A stretch of 6,038 bases of DNA from Bacteroidota bacterium (GTDB lineage: Bacteria > Bacteroidota > Bacteroidia > Bacteroidales > 4484-276). The notes under the pieces are model-generated. The model saw nothing but the letters and a program-made list of their open reading frames with translations, had not been told where the DNA came from and did no database searches. Location: positions 1 through 6,038 of the forward strand of contig JABMQA010001411.1 of assembly GCA_013203545.1 (NCBI GenBank), written 5' to 3'. Positions within the stretch are counted from its first letter, which is position 1. Each line of letters begins with the position of its first letter. This document shows positions 1 to 5,704 of the stretch, piece after piece. Position numbers and translations under genes: made by a program.

Positions 1-136
1 AGTTAAATCCGGGGTCAATTACTAAATCAGACATAGAAGTAGGTTCAGGATTAACGAGTGTAGAGTCTAAATTTTTATTGCAAGAGAATAATGCAAAAAA
101 ACTAACAATAATTAACATTTTAATAAAAGTTTTCAT
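1..136 (-). CDS. Lipoprotein, N-terminal part only (possible LruC-type surface protein)
   Basis: The first 45 codons are visible; the gene runs off the left edge. From the ATG at 136 the protein starts MKTFIKMLIIVSFFALFSC: two lysines, a hydrophobic core (residues 7-17) and a lipobox L16-F17-S18-C19. It should therefore be cleaved by signal peptidase II and anchored by lipidated Cys19. The +2 to +6 residues (NKNLD) do not form a clear surface-export signal. After a polar linker comes PTSMSDLVIDPGFN. From memory, this resembles the segment after the lipobox in Bacteroidota lipoproteins with a C-terminal LruC domain, where a 'DL.vP.GFnw' motif is common. That family link is weak, because the diagnostic C-terminus lies outside the window. 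It has the same strand as the interrupted gene upstream, but the IS and about 200 bp separate them. No convincing Shine-Dalgarno sequence or promoter was seen. Confidence 0.7.
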   Translation of the reverse strand, partial: MKTFIKMLIIVSFFALFSCNKNLDSTLVNPEPTSMSDLVIDPGFN

Positions 137-332
137 AACTATAAGTATTAACAGTTCCCTGATTGTAGTCAAAAAACGTGCCGCTATTGTAAATAATTAA
201 TTTTAAACAAATTAACACTATTTTATTATTTGATATTATCTGATATTAGGACAAACTGTCCCAATTTGGAATTTTTTCACTTTGTTTTATTGCTTTCATA
301 ATTATATATTTTTTACAAAAATAAACAAAATT
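137..332. other. Intergenic / former 3' end of the interrupted gene
   Basis: No complete gene is seen in this A+T-rich stretch. Joined to the gene across the IS, the minus-strand part from 332 to 246 is an open continuation of 28 codons and a TAA (see the secreted-protein entry). The stretch also holds a direct repeat of TGATATTA (231-238 and 241-248, one helical turn apart) and a 21-bp inverted repeat at 245-265. The promoter of the lipoprotein gene should lie here, but no clear Bacteroidota -7 box (TAnnTTTG) with a correctly spaced -33 box was found. Confidence 0.5.
245..265. repeat. 21-bp inverted repeat upstream of the lipoprotein gene
   Basis: Arms 245-253 and 257-265 enclose a 3-base spacer (254-256). 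The core GGACA-aac-TGTCC is perfect, and the outer part has one mismatch. Read as minus-strand RNA that mismatch becomes a G-U pair, giving a continuous 9-bp stem. It lies about 110 bp upstream of the lipoprotein start, next to a TGATATTA direct repeat with a 10-bp period. It could be an operator for a dimeric regulator or an RNA hairpin at the end of the original upstream gene, because the restored stop codon (248-246) falls in one arm. No T-run follows on the minus strand, so a classical terminator is unlikely. Confidence 0.5.
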
Positions 333-339
333 ACTAAGT
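333..339. repeat. Left copy of the target site duplication
   Basis: The 7-mer ACTAAGT lies directly outside the left IS end and is repeated exactly at 1564-1570, directly outside the right end. If the left boundary is set one base further in, the repeat could be read as 8 bp with one mismatch. It supplies the stop codon (TAG, 336-334) of the transposase frame. Confidence 0.85.
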
Positions 340-1425
340 ACATGACAAAAATTTACAACAATTTCTAAATTTATCTAAATCATTACCAAACAATATATTA
401 GCTAGCCAAGTCAAACCATATTTAAATATACTCTTTGCTTTTCTACCATGTGTTTTGATTTTTATGGGGCAAATTTCATTCAAATAGATGCCCGCTATAT
501 ATGCCCAAACAAATGCTATAAATACAAGAGCAAAGAGTTTACCTATCCGATCTATTTCGGTCAAATGTGTATCTTCAATATTGAACCCACTTGACTTTAG
601 TGCTTTAAAAGCAGTCTCAATCTGCCATCGTTCTTTATATATTGCCTGCGCCTGTTCAGGTTTGTTAAAGGAAACAATAATCTGAAATTCAGGAATACCT
701 TTTTTGTTTTTGACTTTTGAAGCCGATAGATAACAGAGTTGTCCATTTACGTAAACAATACTGCGGTAAAAAGCATATTGATTGATCTTTAAATGATTGA
801 ATAACCAGGAAGCCTTCACTCTATGTCCGTTTCGTGGTATAAACACCCAGAAATTATCTCGAATACGTATGTGGTATCTGATTCGATTGGCATTGAGATA
901 ACCAAGCCAATGATCGCCAATAAACTCTCTGTCAGCCAGAAAGCAATCAATACTGTCTGTACCAAACAAGCTTATGTAGCGTTGCATGAGTTCAATACGT
1001 TCATTTGTAGATGAATTGCCAAATTTAGGCATCATCGTAAACAGGATAGGGAAAGCAACACCTTGATAAACAATGGCAACGACCAAAACATTGATGTTTA
1101 CTGAGCCAAACTTCCAATTAGTCCTATCCATCGCCAAACGATAGGGCGGTTTATGCGGAAGTAGTGCAAATACTAAGCGAGCTATCAGATTGGTATCTAA
1201 CAAATAATCTGACATGAAGCGTTGAATCCTGCGAAGTGATGAATCAACTTTCACTTCATTCTCAAAACTGGTAGCCAGCTTCTCAAAACAGACTGTTTGA
1301 ACTTTGCAAAGAGCCATAATAAATAAGCCAAAGAACTTTATTCGGGCTAAATTCATTTTATCCCCGAAAACTTCTGATAAAGTTGAGAGTAAAATACTAT
1401 TTTTACTCTCAATACTGGTGTTCAT
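334..1425 (-). CDS. IS4-family DDE transposase
   Basis: A cut-and-paste transposase of 363 aa from the ATG at 1425. It binds the element's ends and catalyses strand cleavage and transfer with an RNase H-like fold. Numbered from that ATG, the catalytic residues are D100 (in LAMDRTNWKFG), D165 (in CFLADREFIG) and E270. E270 lies in YKERWQIETAFKALK, whose Y263, R266, E270 and K277 exactly match the IS4 Y-2-R-3-E-6-K signature. The C-terminal part is hydrophobic and then basic, and no frameshift is seen, so it should be active. The start is chosen by recalled similarity to relatives that begin a few residues before 'NK..IL..L...FG'. An ATG at 1440 (368 aa) and a TTG at 1461 (375 aa) are alternatives, and no start has a good ribosome binding site. 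The frame crosses the IS end and stops at TAG (336-334) in the target duplication, so the last residue is encoded outside the element. Confidence 0.93.
   Translation of the reverse strand: MNTSIESKNSILLSTLSEVFGDKMNLARIKFFGLFIMALCKVQTVCFEKLATSFENEVKVDSSLRRIQRFMSDYLLDTNLIARLVFALLPHKPPYRLAMDRTNWKFGSVNINVLVVAIVYQGVAFPILFTMMPKFGNSSTNERIELMQRYISLFGTDSIDCFLADREFIGDHWLGYLNANRIRYHIRIRDNFWVFIPRNGHRVKASWLFNHLKINQYAFYRSIVYVNGQLCYLSASKVKNKKGIPEFQIIVSFNKPEQAQAIYKERWQIETAFKALKSSGFNIEDTHLTEIDRIGKLFALVFIAFVWAYIAGIYLNEICPIKIKTHGRKAKSIFKYGLTWLANILFGNDLDKFRNCCKFLSCT
340..363 (+). repeat. Left terminal inverted repeat of the IS
   Basis: Reading inward from 341 the sequence is CATGACAAAAATT, then one extra T, then ACAACAATT. 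Reading inward from the other end (1562, minus strand) it is CATGACAAAAATT followed by ACAATAATT. The first 13 bases are identical and the next 9 have one mismatch after a single-base gap. This end overlaps the last codons of the transposase. Confidence 0.88.
1383..1412 (-). promoter_or_regulatory. mRNA hairpin at the start of the transposase gene
   Basis: A perfect 12-bp inverted repeat: TTGAGAGTAAAA at 1383-1394 and its exact complement at 1401-1412, with a 6-base loop (TACTAT on the plus strand). In the transposase mRNA the stem begins 13 nt after the A of the ATG at 1425, within the zone covered by an initiating ribosome. It would also lie downstream of the alternative ATG at 1440. By analogy with IS10 and IS50, where hairpins in read-through transcripts block transposase translation, it may limit transposase synthesis. 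This role is inferred; the repeat itself is directly visible. Confidence 0.55.
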
Positions 1426-1462
1426 GTATCTTGGTGCCATACCTGCTAGTACTTCATTCAAA

Positions 1463-1479
1463 ATACTGAATATCAGTAT
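1463..1479. repeat. 17-bp palindrome upstream of the transposase gene
   Basis: Perfect 7-bp arms ATACTGA (1463-1469) and TCAGTAT (1473-1479) around ATA. It lies 38 bp before the chosen ATG, inside the IS leader. It could be an operator, a second mRNA hairpin, or an internal transposase-binding site. The leader also contains a direct repeat of AGTTATTA (1502-1509 and 1513-1520, 11-bp period). No promoter could be assigned. Confidence 0.45.
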
Positions 1480-1540
1480 ATTAAATAATTATGTAGACAT
1501 TAGTTATTACCAAGTTATTAACATATGTATTTGATTATCT

Positions 1541-1563
1541 AATTATTGTAATTTTTGTCATGC
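1541..1563 (-). repeat. Right terminal inverted repeat of the IS
   Basis: Read inward on the minus strand it starts GCATGACAAAAATT and pairs with the left end as described there. Its TGA (1560-1558) acts as the stop codon of the interrupted secreted-protein gene. Confidence 0.88.
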
Positions 1564-2205
1564 ACTAAGTGTTAAGTTAGTAAAACAAAGTGTGTAATAC
1601 TGCCACTCGAACTCATAGGTAAATGGAATAAACAAATCTTTAATGCTACCAATTCCTTCGATCCAGTAGTCATAATCGAATAGACCTTCTTGCTGTATTT
1701 TGTATCTTTTACGGTAAGAATTTCCGAGTAAAACAGAGTCTATTCCGATTACAGTAATTTCTGTAAAGCCATTGTTAATTGGTAATACCATTCCAGAGTC
1801 AAGGTTATTAAAAGTATAAAGAAGTTGTTCAGAAGTATCATTCGGAAAACTTATTGGACCTGGTGAGCTCAAATTTTCTGAACCAGGGAAGAAATATATG
1901 TCTTTGGTATCATTTTCTCTCAGACCACCTATGTATTCATAATTATAGTCAGGATTGTCTGTTTCGGTGTAATAAACTTTTTTGTATGATTTACCATTCA
2001 GGTTTGTGTCTCCTTCAAGTATGTAACTTGAATTAACCAAGTTAATGTCACTGGCTGACCATTGATGCCAAAATAAACAATTCCATTGTGCAGAGTCACT
2101 TGGGAACGGAAAGTAAGTCTGGCAATTCAAATTGTTAATTAGGAATAATCCAAATACAATTGTTAAGACCAGTTTCATGTCAATATATTTTAGGAGGTTC
2201 TTCAT
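1558..2205 (-). CDS. Secreted protein of unknown function, C-terminus replaced by the IS
   Basis: 215 aa from the ATG at 2205. An N-terminal signal peptide has a hydrophobic core (LVLTIVFGLFLI) followed by NNLNCQTYFPFP. This is the style of Bacteroidota exported proteins, with cleavage probably near the Q; the residues before the Cys are a poor lipobox. The mature part is rich in aromatic, Asp and Asn residues and shows an ordered series of motifs: GDTNLNGKSYKKVYY, GGLREN, LLYTF, GIDSVLLG, YRKRYKI, WIEGIGSI and YTLCF. I recall this pattern (GDT-nGk-Y, LR, lLY.F, DSv, RkR, WIEGIGS, LlCF) from uncharacterised Bacteroidota secreted proteins, some with a type IX sorting tail. No enzyme function is assigned. 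An ATG at 2178 (206 aa) gives a cleaner signal peptide. The last codon (GCA) and the TGA come from the IS end. Joining 1564 to 332 restores 28 codons before a TAA at 248-246, so the protein is probably truncated. Confidence 0.75.
   Translation of the reverse strand: MKNLLKYIDMKLVLTIVFGLFLINNLNCQTYFPFPSDSAQWNCLFWHQWSASDINLVNSSYILEGDTNLNGKSYKKVYYTETDNPDYNYEYIGGLRENDTKDIYFFPGSENLSSPGPISFPNDTSEQLLYTFNNLDSGMVLPINNGFTEITVIGIDSVLLGNSYRKRYKIQQEGLFDYDYWIEGIGSIKDLFIPFTYEFEWQYYTLCFTNLTLSA
1564..1570. repeat. Right copy of the target site duplication
   Basis: ACTAAGT directly outside the right IS end, identical to 333-339. On the minus strand it encodes the last two native codons (Leu-Ser) of the interrupted gene. 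Confidence 0.85.
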
Positions 2206-2217
2206 TATTATGTTTGC

Positions 2218-2341
2218 TAACGGTTGGTGTATGAAGCGTTGGGCATTTCGAAGCACTTTCCTGTCAAACCGCTACAACTTTTATTAAATGTAACACCCTT
2301 GAAATTAGCACTATCTGCCCAATGATTTATACACTTTGTTA
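2218..2341 (-). repeat. attC-like imperfect inverted repeat (124 bp)
   Basis: On the plus strand it runs from TAAC (2218-2221) to GTTA (2338-2341). After unequal spacers of 6 and 4 bases come long arms, TGTATGAAGCGTTGGGCA (2228-2245) and TGCCCAATGATTTATACA (2316-2333). These pair at 15 of 18 positions, with two of the three mismatches being G-T on the plus strand. A further short stem is TTTCgAAG (2246-2253) with CTTGAAA (2298-2304), leaving an 11-base bulge on one side only. Terminal AAC/GTT, unpaired spacers, long imperfect arms, extrahelical bases and a length near 120 bp are the architecture of integron attC sites, such as the Vibrio cholerae repeats. The outer 7-mers do not fit the RYYYAAC/GTTRRRY consensus well, and no integrase is in view. 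It may instead be a Bacteroidota intergenic repeat. It lies 3' of hsdR and 12 bp before the secreted-protein ATG. Confidence 0.5.
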
Positions 2342-2410
2342 CCGCCTGGTGTTGATTCATTTCAGTCATTTTCTTTTTCAATTTGCTACATATTTTCTGT
2401 CTGCTAGTGG
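2342..2410. other. Spacer between the two structured repeats
   Basis: No gene, terminator or repeat is seen in this short T-rich stretch. Confidence 0.4.
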
Positions 2411-2500
2411 GCTGGGACAGGCATACTCTTTGACAAGTTTTGGTTTGTGCGGTTGGTTTTTCGCGCGACTTGGCAATGTGTATGACTGTGAAGCGTTGGC
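2411..2500 (-). repeat. Imperfect hairpin at the 3' end of hsdR, with a partial copy of the attC-like arm
   Basis: CATACTCTTTGACAAG (2422-2437) pairs with CTTGGCAATGTGTATG (2469-2484) at 13 of 16 positions across a 31-base loop. The pairing extends outward through ACAG and, after a one-base bulge, GCT (2411-2420 with 2486-2494). The right side also repeats the left arm of the 2218-2341 element: GTGTATGA (2478-2485), five extra bases, then AAGCGTTGG (2491-2499). In the other element the same 17 bases are continuous at 2227-2243 apart from the insertion. The element directly abuts the hsdR stop codon. No T-run follows on the minus strand, so it is not a standard Rho-independent terminator, though it could protect the mRNA 3' end. 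Confidence 0.45.
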
Positions 2501-5500
2501 TTATCCATTTGTCAATTCATTTGCAATTAATTCAGCTTGTTTTAACACAGTTTCTGTTGCCAGTTTTTGCATATCTGGTGGATAACCAAATTGTCTCAAA
2601 GTCCGTTTTATTATAACTTTTAATTTTGCTCTTACACTTTCTTTTATTGTCCAGTCAATTGATGCGTTTGCTTTCACTCTTTCAGTCAAGATTACAGCAA
2701 GTTCTCTTAATTTGTCTTTTTGCATTAATTCTCTTGCACTATCATTGTCTGAAACTGCTGTATAAAAAGCATATTCAAAGTCAGTCAGTCCGAGTGCTTT
2801 TGCTTCGCTGTCCATATTTACGATTTCCTTACTCAATTTAATGAGTTCGTCCATCACTTCAGCAGCAGTCAATATTTTGTTGTGATACTTTTTAATGGAA
2901 TTTTCAAGCATTTCCATTAATGATTTGCTTTTTACTAAATTCTTTTTTGAACGAGTTTTTATTTCATCATTTAATAGCTTTTTTAATACCTCCAATGCCA
3001 CATTTTTATGTTCCATTCCTTTCAATTCTAAAAGAAAATCTTCTGATAGAATTGAAATATCTGGTTTCTTTATTCCTGCTGCATCAAAAATATCAATCAC
3101 TTGTTCAGAAACTAATGCTTTATCTATTACTTGTCTGATTGTTGTTTCAATTTCTACGTCTGTACTACCTGCACCTTTTTCGTCAAATTTTGCTAATCTT
3201 GCTTTTACTGCTTGAAAAAAGGCAACTTCATCTTTAACATCCATTGCCTGTTCGTGCGGAATTGCAATAGCAAAGGACTTTGAAAGTGCTGTTACTTCAA
3301 TTATGTATCTTTTCTTACCATCTTCTAAACCGAGAATATGTTCTTCGGCTGAAAGAATCATTGATAATTTTTTAGAAGTCTCGGCTTCAAAATATTCTTC
3401 GTAAGCAAAGCCGTGAAATAGATTTGAAACTACTTCTAATTTCTCCAACATCAACTCAACAGCTTGTTCCTGTAAAATAGTTGGGTCGCCTTTTCCACCG
3501 GCATCTGAATAAAATGAAAGTGCCTTTTTCAAGTCAGAAGCGATACCGAGATAATCAACAACCAATCCACCAGGTTTATCTTTGTAAACTCTGTTTACCC
3601 TTGCAATTGCTTGCATAAGGTTATGTCCTTTCATTGGCTTGTCAATGTACAAAGTGTGCATACTTGGAGCATCAAAACCTGTTAGCCACATATCACGAAC
3701 AATCACTAATTTTAGTTCGTCTTCCGTATCTTTCATACGGTCGGCTAATGTTTTTCTTTGCTGTTTGGTTGTGTGATGTTTGGCAATTTTTGGTCCATCA
3801 GAACTTGCCGAAGTCATTACAACTTTAATAACTCCTTTGTCCAAATCATCAGAGTGCCACTCAGGGCGAATTTTTATAATTTCATCGTAAAGATCGGCTG
3901 CAATTCTCCTTGACATTGAAACAATCATTCCCTTACCGTCAAAAACTTCTTGGCGAGCTTCAAAATGGTATACAATATCTTTTGCAATATTTTCTACTCT
4001 ATTTTCACTGCCAATCAAAGCTTCTAATTGCGTCCACTTTGCTTTGGCTTTTTGTGTATTTGTTAAATCTTCTTGGTCAAGTTCTTCGTCTAAATCTTCA
4101 ACTAATTGTTTGCCTTCATCACTCAAATTTACTTTTGCCAATCGGCTTTCGTAATAAATGCGAACGGTTGCACCATCTTCAACCGCTTGGGCAATATCAT
4201 AAACATCAATGTAATTTCCGAAAACAGCAGGTGTGTTCACATCGGTATTTTCAATTGGTGTACCTGTAAAACCAATGTATGTGGCATTCGGTAAAGCATC
4301 ACGCATATATTTTGCAAAACCATATTTTATGGCTCCTGTTTCTTTATCCAATTTGGCTTTGAAACCGTATTGTGTTCTGTGTGCTTCATCGGCAATAACA
4401 ACAATGTTTTCTCTTTCCGATAAAGTTTCGTAAATATTGCCATTTTCAGGTTGGAATTTTTGAATGGTTGAAAAAATGACACCACCCGAAGCAACTTTTA
4501 GTTTCTCTTTTAAATCTTCTCGGTTTTCAACTTGCTTCGGCTCTTGTCTTAAAAGTTGTGTTGATGATGCAAAAGTGTCAAACAACTGGTCGTCCAAATC
4601 GTTTCGGTCGGTGATTACTAAAACCGTTGGATTATCCAATGCCAAAACTATCTTTCCAGTAAAGAAAACCATTGAAAGCGATTTGCCACTTCCTTGAGTA
4701 TGCCAAACAACACCGCCTTTACGGTCGCCTTTGGGTTGTGTTTTAACTCCTGCTACTCCGTAACTTTCAGGTGATTCCATTACCATACTTACAGGAGTTT
4801 CCTTTTTTAATTTATGCCCCGTAGCTCTTAAAGTAGATTCGACTGCTCTGTTTACAGCATAATATTGATGATAGGCAGCTAATTTCTTAACGGTTGAAAT
4901 TGTAATGATACCAGTTTTTAAGTCTTCTTTTTTTGATTTTTCGAAAACCACAAAATGACGGATTAAATCCAATAAAGTTTCTTTATTGAGCATCCCATTA
5001 ATTAGGGTTTCCAATTGGCTAACAAGTTTGGAAGCTTCTTCTTTTCCATCAGCGGATTTCCAAGCCATAAATCGAGTCAGACCTGCGGACAAAGAACCTG
5101 ACTTTGCTTCCAGTCCATCAGAAATAATCATTAAAGCATTGTAAGTGAATAAGCTCGGAATAATTTCTTTGTATGTCTGTAATTGTTTGAATGCTGATTT
5201 AATAGTTGCGTTTTCATCAGCAGGGTTTTTAAGCTCAATAACAACCAATGGAATGCCATTGATAAAAAGAATAACATCAGGGCGTTTGTTGTTTCCATTT
5301 TCAATAACCGTAAACTGATTAGCAACAATGAATTCATTGTTTTCGGGATTTTCAAAATCAATGAGCCAAACTAAATCACCTCGTTGATGTCCATCTTTTT
5401 GATAGGAAACTTTAATACCTTCAGTCAGCATCCGGTGAAAGCTTTCATTATTAGCAAGTAACTCAGGAGAGTTAATCCGATAAATTTCCTTAAATGCTTC

Positions 5501-5704
5501 CTCCTGGGAATCTATTGGGACTTTAGGATTTATTCTTTTGATAGAATCTCTTAGTCTGTCTGAAAGTAAAACTTCTTCATAATTGGCTCGTTCAGGTTTA
5601 CTACCATCAGGAGCAATTTCTGGTGCATAGATATATTGATAACCTAAACGTTCCAATAATTCTATTGCAAATTCTTCTATTGTATTCTCGGTTATTCTTA
5701 TCAT
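2501..5704 (-). CDS. hsdR: Type I restriction endonuclease subunit R (HsdR)
   Basis: The 1067-aa motor and nuclease subunit of a type I restriction-modification complex (R2M2S). It translocates unmodified DNA using ATP and cuts at a distance. The N-terminal nuclease domain (about 1-210) has the PD-(D/E)xK set D143, E157-x-K159 and the type I QxxxY motif Q174-Y178. The SF2 helicase motor (about 270-720) has WHTQGSGKS (Walker A, K341), TDRNDLDDQ (365-373), DEAH (439-442), TGTP (480-483), TGFDAP (675-680) and QAIARVNR (698-705, arginines R702 and R705). The helical C-terminus, ending with a RQFGYPPD segment, matches the DUF3387-type tail of HsdR. Length is typical and no motif is missing. The start MIRITENTIEEFA matches the family, and its ATG overlaps the upstream TGA as ATGA, which implies translational coupling. 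The methylase and specificity genes needed for function are not in the window and should lie to the right. Confidence 0.97.
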   Translation of the reverse strand: MIRITENTIEEFAIELLERLGYQYIYAPEIAPDGSKPERANYEEVLLSDRLRDSIKRINPKVPIDSQEEAFKEIYRINSPELLANNESFHRMLTEGIKVSYQKDGHQRGDLVWLIDFENPENNEFIVANQFTVIENGNNKRPDVILFINGIPLVVIELKNPADENATIKSAFKQLQTYKEIIPSLFTYNALMIISDGLEAKSGSLSAGLTRFMAWKSADGKEEASKLVSQLETLINGMLNKETLLDLIRHFVVFEKSKKEDLKTGIITISTVKKLAAYHQYYAVNRAVESTLRATGHKLKKETPVSMVMESPESYGVAGVKTQPKGDRKGGVVWHTQGSGKSLSMVFFTGKIVLALDNPTVLVITDRNDLDDQLFDTFASSTQLLRQEPKQVENREDLKEKLKVASGGVIFSTIQKFQPENGNIYETLSERENIVVIADEAHRTQYGFKAKLDKETGAIKYGFAKYMRDALPNATYIGFTGTPIENTDVNTPAVFGNYIDVYDIAQAVEDGATVRIYYESRLAKVNLSDEGKQLVEDLDEELDQEDLTNTQKAKAKWTQLEALIGSENRVENIAKDIVYHFEARQEVFDGKGMIVSMSRRIAADLYDEIIKIRPEWHSDDLDKGVIKVVMTSASSDGPKIAKHHTTKQQRKTLADRMKDTEDELKLVIVRDMWLTGFDAPSMHTLYIDKPMKGHNLMQAIARVNRVYKDKPGGLVVDYLGIASDLKKALSFYSDAGGKGDPTILQEQAVELMLEKLEVVSNLFHGFAYEEYFEAETSKKLSMILSAEEHILGLEDGKKRYIIEVTALSKSFAIAIPHEQAMDVKDEVAFFQAVKARLAKFDEKGAGSTDVEIETTIRQVIDKALVSEQVIDIFDAAGIKKPDISILSEDFLLELKGMEHKNVALEVLKKLLNDEIKTRSKKNLVKSKSLMEMLENSIKKYHNKILTAAEVMDELIKLSKEIVNMDSEAKALGLTDFEYAFYTAVSDNDSARELMQKDKLRELAVILTERVKANASIDWTIKESVRAKLKVIIKRTLRQFGYPPDMQKLATETVLKQAELIANELTNG

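Larger units (their letters stand above)
340..1563 (-). mobile_element. Complete IS4-family insertion sequence
   Basis: This element of about 1224 bp carries one transposase gene, matched inverted repeats at both ends and a perfect 7-bp target duplication. All three parts of an intact recent insertion are therefore present. The family call rests on the transposase, which has a DDE triad and the Y-(2)-R-(3)-E-(6)-K signature that defines IS4. From memory, a 7-8 bp duplication and ends starting CAT fit the ISPepr1 subgroup better than IS4 or IS231, which make longer duplications; the subgroup is not certain. The outermost base pair is ambiguous (A at 340, G on the minus strand at 1563), so each boundary carries a +/-1 uncertainty. 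The element landed near the 3' end of the secreted-protein gene, in the same orientation. Confidence 0.9.

Noticed and set aside
1426..1461. TTG (1461) or ATG (1440) as transposase start
   Set aside because: Neither has better ribosome-binding context, and the residues added do not resemble family members as I recall them. The ATG at 1425 is preferred, but the alternatives cannot be excluded.
2206..2256. Upstream extension of the secreted-protein gene to a start at 2256
   Set aside because: It would add 17 residues before the signal peptide and place the start inside the attC-like inverted repeat. The ATGs at 2205 or 2178 give a normal signal peptide.
2411..2500. Rho-independent terminator for hsdR
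   Set aside because: The stem is imperfect, the loop is 31 bases, and no T-run follows on the minus strand.
2205..2503. Firm call of an integron
   Set aside because: No integrase gene and no matching consensus R boxes are in the window. The evidence supports only an attC-like architecture.
2322..2585. 87-codon plus-strand frame across the repeats and the hsdR 3' end
   Set aside because: It covers both hairpin elements and the end of hsdR. Its composition is Phe/Ser/Cys-rich and it has no start context.
3910..4269. 119-codon open frame on the plus strand inside hsdR (and similar ones at 2895-3215 and 4464-4697)
   Set aside because: Antisense to a well-conserved hsdR coding region. The products show no recognisable motif and are rich in Leu, Phe, Ser and Cys, as expected from reading the opposite strand.
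5131..5361. 76-codon minus-strand frame in the nuclease part of hsdR
   Set aside because: It is an alternate frame of the hsdR nuclease domain, whose catalytic motifs are in the main frame.
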